Position numbers and translations under genes: made by a program. From assembly GCF_018691265.1 (NCBI RefSeq), contig NW_024881316.1:7872819-7936818 (forward strand): a DNA stretch of 64,000 nt, read 5' to 3'. The stretch comes from Tyto alba. Lineage: Eukaryota > Chordata > Aves > Strigiformes > Tytonidae. Under the pieces are notes generated by a model, which did not search any database, was not told where the DNA came from, and worked only from the letters and a program-made list of their open reading frames with translations. This document shows positions 46,901 to 60,600 of the stretch, piece by piece (the stretch's first letter is position 1; each line of letters begins with the position of its first letter).

Positions 46901-49900
46901 CTGACTCTGGAAATCTGCCAAATTGATGGCAGAGGACTTTACTACCTCTCATGTGTACTGATGGCAATCAGTCTTGTCAGAGAGCTGCCAATATCTTTAG
47001 GAGTTTGATGTCCTTACATTTTATTGCAAAAAGTCCAAGAATGTTAGCTATAAGAAGAATTGTTTATAGTACAGGGAAGTGAATCATATTAATGTTTCAT
47101 TTTGTCATTGGTAGTGGGTTCCTACTATAGTAACAATTTGCTCAAACTGTTATGAATGAAATGAGCTAAATTCCATTCTGTTGTAAACTGGCTCATCAAT
47201 AGAGACTTGAATTTGGCTTGGATGTTTCTGTTAGAGAAGCACTGGTAATCTTATGATGAATATTCTCCATGAGCACTTCTTTTGTTAAAGCGCCTTTCTT
47301 ATATCTTTTAAAATAATAACATTAAAATAATAACATTAAATTAGATTTGGATTTTATTTACTGTACTTCTCTCTTAATGGTATTCTATTTATTTTTTTCA
47401 AAGATGAAAACAGCTGCAAGCTCTGCTTAATTTGCTTTCTGCACAGTGCAAGACTGTATGAAGAGTATACATGTTAGTTCATTACCAGGAGGCAATAAGG
47501 GAGAATTTATTGTGGTACCAGCATGCTTTCTTACTAAAGATGAGCTATAAACCACCGTTTCACTCACACACCGATTGCCTGTGATGGGTGATACCAGGCA
47601 TAGATAAAAGTAAAGTAGCTGATGTAGATAATCTATTTTCATAACTGTAAATGATATCATGTGCTTGCCTTTACTTTACAGTCCATCAGAAATAACAGAA
47701 GATAATGATGACAGGTGATAGAAAGCATGTTGACCTTTTCTTTCATCTTTTGCACTTGTGACTAACTCAAAGCTACAGGTTTCATAAATAATTGTGTCAT
47801 AGAAGGTAAGTGGACTAAAAAAAAAATACCAAGCTATTATTAATGAGTTGCCTAAACTTGGTTTCTATATAGTTATATTTGGAAAGTTGTATTTAGTACC
47901 CACATCTTCATCCAAAGAACAGAAATTGATAAATAGGGGTAATTAATATTTGCTATATGAAAATTCCTATTGGAATGTGGAATCTCCATTACTCTGCAGC
48001 AGGAGATAAACATTCAAACAAGGTGAGATCCTTCTGGGCAAAAGGCAGTCCTAGAAAAGGGTTATTTCCCCCAGTTTCTTTTTCTAAGCAATTTCTAAGC
48101 ATCTCACTTCCAGTTTGATACTTCCTAAGGGGACATATTTTCAAATTAGGAAAAGGACTTGGACTTGCCTTTACCTCATTCCAGGACTAGACTACTGATA
48201 GCTCTGAATGAGTGTATGTACTTCAGTTTCTGCTGTGGAGGCATTATGCATTTTAATGCTAAAGAAATATTGATTGGCATAAAGAAAGATTGAATGGATA
48301 CCTGGTCGATCTCTAAATTTTCTCTTTATTTCACCCAGTGAATATTTACTTAATTCACATGAATATGGTGGAGCTTCTGTAGCAGAAATAGAAAGAGCCA
48401 TTTTAGCCCCACACTTATTTCTTAGTGGAAGAGCTATTTTCTGTGGAACATGTTGGTGTGTGTCTTCCCCAGACAGCAAAAGATATTGGGAACTGACATT
48501 CTTGAAATTTTAATTGTCCAGCCAAAGGCTGTTAGATAAAAGAGGATTGGTGAAAACATACTGTCCTGGTGTTTACTTTCTGATATGGTTGGTGTATCTT
48601 TCTCAGACTAGTGAGGACAGACTGAGCTGCCTAAACATAAGCTATTTTACACACTCTGGGGTCTTCAAGACATCTGCTTGGAATTTACATCTCTCACAAG
48701 CTCTGTGAGAGGCCCACATCCTTCTGGGGTGGCAGCTGGAGGATATTTGTTTAGACAACTCAGTACTATTGCTCCAACATTTTCTAATTCTCTATAGGGT
48801 TCTGCTCACTCAGTGTGATGATGGAATCTACAAGAGTTGGGGTAATATCAGTGCATGCTCAGTGACAGAAGTAAAGGGCCATGTGCAAATTATTGAAATA
48901 ATTCGTAGAAATATGGCAACCTTCACACTTCAAAGGCTCTAAGATCTGAATTCTGAAATTAAGATTGTGAAGCTGCTGTTTGACCTGATACTGTGTCTGA
49001 ATCTGACTTTAGGAGACAGAATAGAAAGCCTCTTGGGCAACCGCACAAAGGATAGTGACTAAATATGGCCAGGTTATCACAACATTTTCCTTAGGCTAGT
49101 GTTTCCTCATCTATATAGATCAACTCAACAGAGTCAGACTAGAACAGCTTGAAAATCATCAACTATTTTTCACATGGGAAAGTAATAAAAACACGAAAAC
49201 ACCAGAAGATATAAAAAAAAAAATTTCTTTTTCTCTTTTTCTAGCAAAACAAAACCCCCCCAAATTTAACTTTATATTTAAGATTTCATACACCCTATTT
49301 TGATTTTTTTATCCACTTACTCTCTTTAGAACAATCCTTCATGCTTCTCCAACAGAAATATTTTTGGTGGTTTAATTTTTTTTTTGTTAAAGCAGGAATT
49401 ATTAAAAAAAATAAAGTTTCAAAGAAAATGTATTTTAAGGAATGTAGACAAAGATGATTTTTTTTTTCAAGGTATATGTTAATGGAAAAATTTCATCTGC
49501 TGTAAGTAAAACCCTCTGATATGACTGCAATTATTTGTACATTTATTATGTCCTTTAACACTTGCATTTTATACAGATATGTATTTTATAAACTACTTCT
49601 ATGCTAGTTATTTGAAAATGGAGGGAACAACTGCAAAATAGCTATCATTATTCTATAGTACTTTCATAGAATTACTAGTCAATGCTTTATGTTTTCTAGA
49701 AGTTATGCAAAAAAACAAATATCATATAATTAAATATAATTTAAATAGTAATGTTACTGTAGTATATGTAAAGATATGCAAACCTTATTTCTCACATTTC
49801 TGTAAAATGATAATTCTGATACAAAATAGAATTTTTTGCTACTAATATGATTATCCTCTCTTTTATTTTCTATCAAGATCTTGATAAACATCACTCCTGG

Positions 49901-52900
49901 TATTTATATTCATTTTAAAACATTTTAAAATTGAAATTTATTTTTTTATTAACCTAAAAAAGGGTAATAAGGAGGCACTCCCTTTCTCTAACGAAAACCA
50001 GTGCTATTTTTATTTCAGTAATTTTGTTTAACATTAAAGAAGGAGGTTTATAGTCCACCGTTGACAATTTCAAAATCCTGAACACTACTTTAAAGGAAAT
50101 TACAATGCTCTTTCTGTCACAACTCTGATTTGTAGGGAATCTGTAAGTTCCCTTGAGATCCACAATATAAGAACAATTGCTCATAGTATAAGAAGGAAAA
50201 GTAAGAATCATTACAGTGATTTTAAAAACAAGCAAATAAATTTTAATGAAGCAATTCTGTGAATTTGTATATACCTGAACATTGTGAGGCAGAGCAACAA
50301 TTCAATATTTCACCTGTGGCTTTGAAGTAATTATTTCCTCAAGGGGTTATGGAAGGCAGGAAAGGAGATGGGAGAGTATGTTGGGAAAAGTGCTGCATCA
50401 CCCTTCAAGAAAGTAGAGTACTGTCACCAAACACTAAGGGGACAGGTACTCATACCATACTGCTGTATCCCGAAATTTTACATTTGGTAGATGTATAATT
50501 GTGGGTTCAAATGTGTCATTGTAGACTTTAAAAGTTTTCTTCATCACCTATCTCCCTTTACCTTGTAAGAAGTTTAATGCACACAGATAAAGGAACATTT
50601 AGGACATACGGACGTCTTATTGACATCCTGTTGCTTTGCTTTCTGTTTTGTGCTTGTGTGGGGTTGCAGCTAGTGCAAATGGGACTCAAGCATTATTTTC
50701 ACAACTCACAGATGAACAGTAGATCACTATATTATTTATAACAGTTACATACTATTGTGAAATGAGTAAAGCAGCTGCCTCACAGTTGCAGCAGTATAGT
50801 ACAGATTGTTAATATGTTATCAAATGAGTAATATAAAAACTCATTTTTAAATAGTTTTGGTAACAAGTTAAATTAATTTACTGCCAGATTCAATAACACT
50901 TCATTTTATGCCATCCTTAGAGCCTTTAGAACTTTTCTTCCCTTTTTAAAAAATTATTTCTAGTGTGTATTTATTCTAGAACAATATTCACATTAAAGCT
51001 AAGCTTGTGTTTTGAACATACTTAAGTAAAACTTAGTTTATGGGTGTAAATCTTGAGTAGCAGGCTTTGTGTCTTTTAGATTGTGTGAGAATTAGTCAAA
51101 ACCTGTATTTTTAACCTCACAGATTTAGGCAATCTGACTTCTTTTTGCCAAACTGTCTTGGAAAAATGAATACAAGTCTTATGTCCTGTGTCTTGTCCTA
51201 TTTTTAAAGTTTACCAAAGCCCACTCTTACCACTTCAGTAAAAAGATCCTATCCAGGAGAGGACAAGTGTGCCTGGAAGAATTAAGATATGAAAAAGAAG
51301 ATTAACTCCTGATTTTTGTGTGGAAATAGCTTATTTCTCCTGTTACCTCCTGTTTTATTAATTCCCATCTGATAAGTCTGTATCAGAAAACCTTGTTATC
51401 CCTTATGACTTACGATTAACAAATTGAATGTAGACAGATAGCTTGTACTCTAACACCGTACTGATGGGACCAGGCACTGAATAGGTATCCTGACATCCAA
51501 ATCCTATTTCTATTGATTCCTAAAAGATCTCAGATGAGTCATCTTGGTAATTTCTCCTTCTACATTTGTAGGTTTCTACCTTCTATGTCTGTCATGACAA
51601 TTTATAAAGTGTTTGGGACACTGGATCCCTTATTTCCTTGAGACCTTCTAGGTACTCGTACATTATTAAAAACAGCTGAGGGGTGGGTGGATAGATAAGG
51701 TCACCTACACAACTAGTAAGTGTAGATTCATTAGAAGCAAAAAAGGTTTATGGATCATCATGTCACTATTTCCCTAAAGAAGTAGTAGTAGAATGAAGAC
51801 AAGGTGAACTCAGGGAAGGCAAAGACTAATGCTCAAGAGCTGCCAGAAAGTTGATTGTACGTGAGTACAATAGCATGTCACCAGAGGTATTGTTCATGAG
51901 GAGGCTTTGGTTTGTGAATGGAGCATCATTCTTTGAATTGGATAAAGCAAAGAAATACAAAACTCTGTCATAACTTTGTTTGTTTTTTCCTTTACTTTTT
52001 AAAGGAATAGAAAAGAGAGAGGGGAAATTCATTCCGTGTGGTTTTTTTGTTGGTTTTGGTTTGGGTTTTTTTTTGTTGTTGTTTTGTTTTGGTTTTTTTT
52101 TTTTTTTTTTTTGTCATTAAGACATTTAGAATGTGACTGTGTGTTTTGGATCAGTTTGGAGGAAGGAAATTGCTATTGCACAACTATTTAATATTAAAAA
52201 GATAGTTATTTTGAAGGTTGCAATACAATGAGAGGAAAAAGGGGTTCTGAAAATGTGTGAAGTCTATTCTTACAGGTTTATAATTGTTCAGCAATGTGCA
52301 CGCTATGAAAGATTCAAACTACACAGACGTTACACAATCTTACTGTATATGCTATTTATAAAAGTCCCATCACCTTTCAGTGTGGCTGATTAGTATCACT
52401 TATAGCTATGAGAATGATTGTGTAATCAGACACGTAATTTTTTTTTTAATTATTCACACCTGCACACATTCAAACAACACACCCTGCTGTATCTTTTAGA
52501 TGCTGTAAAAAACAGACATACTGTTCAGATTCAGTATGCTATTTTTAAACACCCACAATTTTTTATTTAAACCTCAGTTGTCACGTTTTGTTTTGTTTTG
52601 TTTTTTCTTAAACATAGTAAAAAGCACTGTTTATCATGCAGATACATGTGCAGTTTTGTTTCATTTGGTATTGAATGCATTGTTCCATTTGAACTTAAAA
52701 TATTTGTTGTTGGGCTCTTGTAAGAAATCTAAAAGTAAAGAAATGTGGATTCATTGAATATATATTTTATCCAGCACTTTGGCAATTACAGCATTCCCCT
52801 GAGACTTCAAGACATAGATTCTGTTCCCTACTTTGTTTGAAGAGATCTGAAGCCATAGTGACACCTGTAATACTACCTGTAATTCTGTATTAAGGCTGAA

Positions 52901-53990
52901 GTGTGGTGAGGTGGAGGAAGGAAACTGGTTCATGTCATATAAATAATTGGACAGTCACTGAAAAAACCCTGATATCACTGCCTTATCTAGTGAATGTAGC
53001 AGATAAAACCCAAAAGATCATTCTAGTGCATGAGTCTCTGACTCAAAGAATATTTAAAGAAGCTTTACAGCGTGAACCCATTCTAACAGGAAAGATAGCC
53101 ATTGCAGTGCTCAATGAGCAGGTGCTTAGCCTTCAGACTGATACCTAGATCAACTCTGACACTACATCTGTCTTTGTCCGATTCAGAAAAGGGATCTAAA
53201 CTTGGTTATCCACCCTCCAGTTGAGTATGATAACTGTGCTGGGATACTGGCCCAGTGCTGTCTCATAAGAGCAATATAGCTAGAGAAGAGATGCTGATAT
53301 TTTGTTTTGACAGTGACTGTGATTTTATATGAGCTGTTCATTGCTTCTGTTTTTCGTCTATGTCTTATATATTCAAGGAACCCCTGGGAGTCTGCTTGGC
53401 CTGTCCAGGCACAGCAAGGTTTACTATTTGAACCTACTGAGCCCCAAGGAGTCTGCTGGACACACTCCAAGAAAGTTGTCATAGCCACAGAATCTTGATT
53501 CTTTTTATTTGTGTATACTCCCCTATGTCATTACCCGCATGGTGGTAATTCACATTAGACCTCCAGGATGTTTCTGTGCCTCCAACTCTGTCCACATCAC
53601 CTGTCATTATTTTCAGGTCAAGCTACAGCCAGGCCTTTTTCTTTTATGGTTAGTTGGTGCTGCTGCTTTTCACATTACCTCATCTGGCTCCCTTTCTGTG
53701 AGAAAAAGCAGTGAAGAAACTCATAGCTTAATACTTTACTTGCTCTTTGCTTTCAGTTTTCCATCTTCCCTCTGGGTGGGCATGTAAGGAGTCTCCATCT
53801 TTTCTTGCTTGTTTGTCCTTTTCCATTCCTTTCCAAATAGGGATTTAAAAAAAAAAAGAGAGTGAAATTTGCCCAACAGCAGCATAACTCTGCCCCTACA
53901 TTCTCCCCCCCCCCCTTTTAACATTTATTATAAAACTCTAACATTCCCTCTACCCAAACAAATGCATACATTTACTTTAAAATCAATATA
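43982..53990. other. Long AT-rich non-coding stretch
   Basis: About 10 kb without a recognisable gene. Small simple repeats only: (ATG)5 at 45,203-45,219, a 14-bp tandem duplicate at 47,308-47,338, T/G-rich runs at 52,041-52,112 and 52,589-52,606, and a C11 run at 53,905-53,915. Frames of about 100 codons (48,192-48,479 and 53,183-53,488, both minus) have no recognisable product. Confidence 0.5.
52041..52112. repeat. T/G-rich simple repeat (TTTTGG/TTG)n ending in poly(T)
   Basis: Irregular TTTGG, TTG and TTTTG units lead into about 20 T. Low-complexity sequence. Confidence 0.85.
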
Positions 53991-54960
53991 TTCAGTAAAC
54001 TGTGGATCTGGTGACACCAGTTCAGCTCTGAGCAGTCAACATTCCCAAGCACAGTGGCATCACACTGCCAGGACAGAAAACTTATCCTCTGTTGTGGAAA
54101 AGAACGAAGAAGAAGGTGGACAGTCTGAGTCACGCGGAGGGTCTGCAGGGTCTGGGATGGATGAGGAGGTGCATGGTCACTCCTGTTGTCCTACACCAGG
54201 TTACTTACCTTTTTTTATTAATCAGAACCCAAAGGTTTCAAGTGGCACCAGTTTGTGTTCTCGCTCACAAAGGTAGTCTTAATTAGAGCCGTTCACAAGC
54301 ACTGGTGTAAGGTTTTTTGCTGATATATCTCTCTATAAACAGCCAGATTAAGCCCAAAGACAAATAGCCTTTCAGAAGCTTTCCACAAGTACCAAGATTT
54401 GTCTAAATTCTAACTCCTTCATACCTAACTCCGAAGAATAAAACCCCAAAAGGGTATTGCTGAGGTATTGCTTCCGCCACCCTGCCCATGGTTCAGGACC
54501 CCATTTCAGCCCCCTGGGGCCATCAGACCCTGCCCCAGTGATGCCACAGCAGGGCCTGTCTCCAGCTCCCCACGGCCTCACCCTGCCTGGCCAGGGGTCC
54601 CCTGAACCAGGCCCACCCTTGGTCCCATGTCCTGGCCTGACCTTGGCCTGCTCTCATCCCCAGTAAGGTGACTGGTGGCCCCTGGCTGCCCTGCTGCTGG
54701 CTGGAGCAGTGGGACAGGCGCTGGCTGGTAGCCCGCCAGGAGACCCTGCTCCTGACAGCAGAATACTGAAGGGAATTTCATGAAAAGGGAAATGTTGGCC
54801 ATCTTGCAAGACAGGCAAAGGTAGTAAATTTCAAGCCATGAAAAATTTCTCTTAAAAGTTTCTTTCTTATCTTTAATTTCATGTAGCTTTGCGTAAAGTC
54901 GTGTAACAACCTCTTTGAGCTACCATAATCCTGCTCTGGAGTGGGGCTGGAAGTGCCCAC
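53991..54960. other. Unexplained GC-rich block
   Basis: 54,440-54,780 is strongly C- and G-rich (many CCTGG, CCCAG and GCTGG words) in AT-rich surroundings, and 54,000-54,280 is moderately rich. CpG is rare in the first part, unlike a CpG island. Overlapping frames of 60-135 codons on both strands follow from composition. It may be an unrecognised LTR or other repeat, or a single-copy island. I saw no termini. Confidence 0.4.
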
Positions 54961-56931
54961 CCAATGGTTCCCCAGTCTGTATCTTGTACTCTGACTGAGT
55001 GTTTCTGTTGTTTTCCTTATGCTGACAATTTCATTTTTAAAATTTTTTCAGTACACAAGGGGTGGGAGGAAGACATGGCTGAGGGAAGTGGCAGGGTGTG
55101 GGTGGTCTATGTTTAGCTGCAGCATTATGGTTTTAAAATGACTTAATTTGCCTGAGATCCTAAGAAACTTCAGGTTCCTCTGTGATTCTACTCACACTTA
55201 TTAATTGTGATTCTACAAATATAAACCTTCATGAGAAGATTCACAGGTGACTTAAATAAGGAGTTATATCACCTCATGTTAAGCAGGTATAAATGGATGA
55301 AAGTCACATAAAGATAGGAGTGCAACACAAAAAAAAAGATGAGAAGGTATGTGTGAGTGAGCAGATTCATCATACTTATTAAAAAACTGTGGAAATATGT
55401 ACTGGGCTGCTCTTGCTCTACTTCTGAACTGCAGAGCACCCAGTACTCAATATGCTTTCCCTCCTTAATGAATAAGGGAATAATTACTTAGTTGTACAAC
55501 AACCTTTTTATTCTGCAAGGTTATTTCCTGACATATCAGTTTCCAAATGTGTATGGATAAAGGGAATTTATGGTGCACAGAGATTTAGATTCCAACTTCC
55601 AATCATCAATGCGAAAGCAAGCCATCCATATACTGATGGATCCTTATCTTAGGTTTAATGTAGTCCAAAATTAACACATCCCCTTCACCTATACTCTATG
55701 GTACATATATGTTTAAAAAATTATGGAAAAACTGAATGTTTTAATGTGAATTTGAAAACTTCTGTGAAATATCAGCAGCAGTGCACAGTTTAAAATGAGC
55801 ACACACAGAAACAACAGAGAGAGCTCCTAAAAACCTTAATTAGAGTTTCCAGAATACATTGGTAGATAGTGCAAATAAAATATCAGTGAATTACTTCATT
55901 GGAGGCCATTGACAAGAGCTAAAAATCAGTTAGTTATATAAAGATCCAGATGGAAATATAGGGCAGGGATGATGGGGGAGGTGTAACAGTACTTGGCACA
56001 TTCAGGGCAAAAGACTCCTGATGGACAGTTGTCATAGTGTCATTGCCAGCCCAAGAGTGTCTGCTCCAGACACCGCACAGTCAGGAAAAATGTCTGATTT
56101 CTGTCGGGCTCTTTAAGTATATATACCATACTTGTTCACGTGGGTGCCAGACTACCGGTTGAAAATTATTGTCTTTTGAAGCGGTTTCATATCTGTCCAA
56201 ACAGAAAATCTAGGCTTCATGTTACTCTGGTGCAATGTTACTGCCTACATTGATGATAAATCTGGTAGATCATCTTCAGTGCTGAGTTATCCTCAGCACT
56301 ACTGGTGCAGCAGATTTTCATTGTGTCTTTGCTTGCAGAAATTAAAGGTTTACCACATGGGAGAACAGTATTTTTTGACAAGGAAAAAGGTTTCAGATCT
56401 GAAAATGTGCTCTTTACAGACAAGATTATTCACATTTATTTCAATTAAATTAGATTATGCCAGGAATTATGCATTATCAGCTAGGAAGACATAGATCATC
56501 AGAACTGAAGCAATACATCTGTTTTACCTGCTTCCCCCTGTCCTCTAGTTTGAGAGTTCTTTGGATCGCTGGGCTTCTTACTGGACATTTTGTTCTCTAA
56601 AAAGTGCCCTACAGCCCATCGCTTCATCTTCTGCCAACAGCAGCCATCTAGGTCAAAGCCTATTTTCTTTCCACTGGCATCTCTTTAGAGGTACATGAGA
56701 GAAGGCTCTATCTTTCCCTCAGGTTACTGTGGCTCGGCTAGTTGATAAATGTAGCACAGGGAACCTAATTGGTCATGTTTACAAAAACTGTTACTAATGT
56801 TATTCCTGATAACTTGGCACCCTGCCTTTCTTCTTTATATTGAATGTGCTTTTGCCTCAATATGCTGTTTACTTCTGCAGAACAGCCATAATAGCAAGTT
56901 AACACACTTGTAGAACTAAAAATAATCCTCT
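54961..56931. other. Non-coding stretch, no gene seen
   Basis: No recognisable element. The sequence CCTCT at 56,927-56,931 is the target-site copy in front of the next LTR. Confidence 0.5.
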
Positions 56932-57217
56932 TGTGGTTTGGGCCTGATGGGCAACCCACCCCCGCAGCTAATCACCCTCCCTTCCCCCTCCCACTGGGGG
57001 AGGGGATCAGAGGGGTGAAGGGAGACTCGCAGGCTGAGATAAGAACAGTTTAATAATGGCAATAAAACGAAAACAATAACAATGATAGGGGGAAAACAAA
57101 AAGAAATATATAAACAGGCAATGTACAGAGTAATTTCTCACCACCCGCTGACCAATCCCCAGCCCGTTCCCGGCCAGCGACCCCGAGATACCAAAATCCC
57201 ACAATCGCAATCCCAGA

Positions 57218-57273
<56 letters not shown>

Positions 57274-57662
57274 GGGGTGGGGGTGGGGGGAGAGGGGGGG
57301 GGGAAGAGAGAGAGGGAGAGAGAGGGGGAGAGAGGGAGAGGGGGAGAGGGAGGGAGAGGGAGAGAGAGCTCCTTCCCGACCACCCCTCCTCTATACAGTG
57401 AGCATGACGTTCCATGATATGGAATATTTCACTGGCCAGTTTGGGTCGGGTGCTGTGGCCGTGCTCCCTCCCTGCTCCCTGTGCCCTGGCGCACGGGCAG
57501 GACATGGGGAGTCGGAGAGTCCTTGAAGTCTCGGTAGCAGCTGAAAACACCAGTGTGCTATCAGCATTCTTCTCATACCAAACCCAAAGCTAAATCCAAA
57601 ACACAGCACTATTCTAGTCCCTGAAAAGGAATATTAACTCTATTTCAGCCCAAACTAAGACA
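56932..57662 (-). mobile_element. Solo LTR of an avian ERV (ERVL-like), inverted, with internal GA expansion
   Basis: Complete LTR of about 731 bp bounded by TGTGGTTTG and ...CTAAGACA and flanked by a perfect 5-bp duplication, CCTCT (56,927-56,931 and 57,663-57,667). Read on the minus strand it has TGTCTTAG at the start, TGGCCAGT near 57,435, a CGTCATG motif and a TATA-like CTGTATAG near 57,395. A polyadenylation signal ATTAAA (inverted at 57,049-57,054) is followed by TGTTCTTATCTC. U5 and core-promoter spacing align with the solo LTR at 9.05 kb. Between promoter and polyadenylation signal a GA/G-rich insertion expanded to about 150 bp. No internal retroviral genes remain. Frames of 81-166 codons here are low-complexity artefacts. 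Confidence 0.9.
57221..57370. repeat. (GA)n microsatellite followed by G-runs
   Basis: About 24 GA dinucleotides (57,221-57,268) pass into G-runs of four to nine separated by T or AGA (57,269-57,303), then mixed GAGAGG/GGGAGA units to about 57,370. The G-runs fit the consensus of four G-tracts with one-base loops for a G-quadruplex on the plus strand. The whole tract lies inside the LTR. Confidence 0.95.
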
Positions 57663-60600
57663 CCTCTCTAAATGGCTGTGGTGATGTACTTGGGTTTTTT
57701 GTACCCCTTTTTTTATGATAAGATTTTCAGTAGAGTTTTTTATTAGGTAGGAAATCAAGCTGGTCTTTCTCCCCTGGAAAAGAAGTGGGCCAGCAACTGA
57801 TCATTGTGACATTGTTTTAGTGATGTAGGGATCTGGAGGAACAAGAAAAGACCTGTGCACATGAAAATGTATTACTGATTTTTCAAATGAGTATGGAGAA
57901 TTACTTGTCTTTTATGCTCCATTTTATTAATTTCTAAAATGGAGGTTCTTTCTGTTGTTTCATATGACAGTTACAGAACTTTCAAGCCAGAATACTCTTG
58001 ACCGATTTTAAGAATTATACTGTTTCTTTCTTAGCAAACCTATAATGAGATAAAACAGTCAGTCAGTGAAGTTTCATAATGCCTAAATTACATGACCATG
58101 CACCAAATCCCCAAGTCCTTATTTAATGTCATTTATCATTAGTCTTTATGCAGGCAAAGTCTCCTAATCTTTGATCTCATGATCCCATATGCTACACTGA
58201 ATACTACTTCACAAGTATTTGCCATTGTCTCTAAGAATGACTGTTAGGTCAGTAAGTAGAGTAGTCAAAAGTATTTGCAGTATGTATTTTTGGTTGTTAA
58301 ACCAAAGCTGCCTTTCCTTAAATAGTGCATTGTGAAATAATTAAATTTCTTGAAACGCACACTGATGGATGACAAAAAGGACAAAATGAATTGGAGAACT
58401 TCTAATTCATTACCTACTGCAAGATCTTTGAATCAATCTAGATAGAAAGATATTCTTTATTGTTACTAAAAGTAGATTTCTTTTGCTTGGCAAAGTTCCC
58501 TTTCCCTTAATAAGAAGGGAGACTCAGCATTTCTTGATGAAATAATGTCATGGATTCTAAACAATGGTCTGCAGTTTGACAAGGGAGGTAACATGAAAAA
58601 GCCTCAGTATTTTGCAGCCTGATATTTAATGTTTATAGACACCATAATAAAAAGGACTGTCATTGTTTTGTCACTGTGTCAGATTAATAAATTATAGAAG
58701 AGATTTTGTTATTTTAAAAAAAATTCCTATGTAGTTTTTGAAGATGCTTTTCTTTAATACATTCAGTTTATTTATATTGAGTTTACATCCAAAGTCTTAA
58801 CAAATTTCACATAATAAACATTATATGTGTTAGAATTATGTATGACATCTACTAATGATCAGTAGGTTAAACCTCAAGTGTTAAATGATTTGCAATTATA
58901 AAAGGTCATAGATTGCATCTAGAGTATAATTAGGCATTTGGGAATGCTGGTTCCTTAAACCAAACATAAGAGAAGGTATTTAGTGAAAGTTTTACCTACA
59001 GCTTTTATGCTTTCCTTTCACTGATGAACATAGTGACAAAAACAACACAAAACCTATTAATATTTATATTAAAAGCACATTCCACATACAAATGTACTCT
59101 AAAACTTTGTCTGCCTTAATGGATGGGCAGAGTTCCAGAGCAAAATCCTGGCTCACTTGACAAGGATGAACTTTTTAAATCTGTGAAAATGTAAAGGCAG
59201 GAGAAATATAGAACAAAATCTGTGCTTTGTCTTGTGACTATTGCCAGCTGCTGTTGCAACAGTAAAATCTGTATATTAGGATTTGGTTTACTCTATGAAT
59301 CTATTACACATAAAGGTATCATGTAAAATAGATTAAATACAACTGAAATCCACTCTAAGCAGAAGACTTGTCCCTTCTCTTACCTAAGTATTCTCTTTAT
59401 TTCAAATACTGTTTTTCATCGTCCTCAAAAACCACTACCCAAGACTGCTTATCCCTACCTATCTGACTAGATACATGCTTTCTCTTTTCCAGTATGTTCT
59501 AAATAAACATAGGACTTAAACTTATAAATAAAAAAATGGAAGCCTTGAATACTTTGATGATCTTTTAAATACATTTCCTATATTAGAAATTAAGATTGGC
59601 TTATTAGCAGTGGGAATACGCACTCGCTATGTGAAAACTTTAGGCACATAATATTAAAAGCAGACACTAAACATCTAAATATAAAAAAAAAAAAAAAAAA
59701 AGTATTTGAAAACCTTCATATTGTCACCATTTGATCTTCAAGCTTATACCTTGGCACTATTCTTAAAATATTCATAGTCAGATGAATAAGTAGACTTAGG
59801 TCTTGTGACAGTTTAAGTTATAAAGTCTGTAAATTACTCATTTAACTCTGAGACTATAATTTATTTTCTCACTGAGGTGTTACAGGTACCTCTGTACCTA
59901 CACCTCCAGGGTGGGATGCAGTTAGACTGAGTCTGACGCAGAGAAGACTGACCAGAATGCTGAATTATGGGATGTTTTTCTTAGCAAAAAGAATAAAAAG
60001 CATCAAAGACAGAGGTGCACCTGAAAGTGCCTTTCTGCTGGGTCTTGCTTATCTGATTCTGTGCAACTGGGATTTATGGTTTTCAACTTCCACTTTGGTT
60101 CATATGCACAGGTCACTCTTTTCACTTAAAATACAAGCAGGTAAAAACTCTGTCTTTCTGGAAAATAGTTTAGTGGTAGGAGCACACTACAGGCAACGTA
60201 GTATTTGGTTCAGTTCTCCTTAACCTGGAAAGATTTGAACTTCCATCTCCTCCATCTGTTCTATACCAGGAAACAGAATGCACTAGGACCCCAAAAGTAA
60301 GTGGTGTGGCATACTTCATGTCCTTATGGACATCTCTTTGTAGTCCCCTTCATACCGTTTAACTGGAACAAACCCTATGACTGAAGTTGTGCCTGGGAGA
60401 GTGCTGGTATAGTATGGGCTGTTATGGACCAAAAAACATGCCTGAAAGCATGCTGATGATAGAACACTATGAATGAGGAAGTGCCAGTATTAGACCATAG
60501 GTCCTGGCCCTGCTTAATCTAGTAGAATAGACATGGTCAATGAATGCCATGATCACAAGGTGTTCCATGCCCTCATCATTCATCCTTTTGAAGTTGTGCC

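Noticed and set aside
57050..57609. Frames of 72-166 codons around the GA/G-run tract
   Set aside because: Arg-Glu or Ser-Leu-Pro low-complexity translations of the microsatellite inside the inverted LTR.
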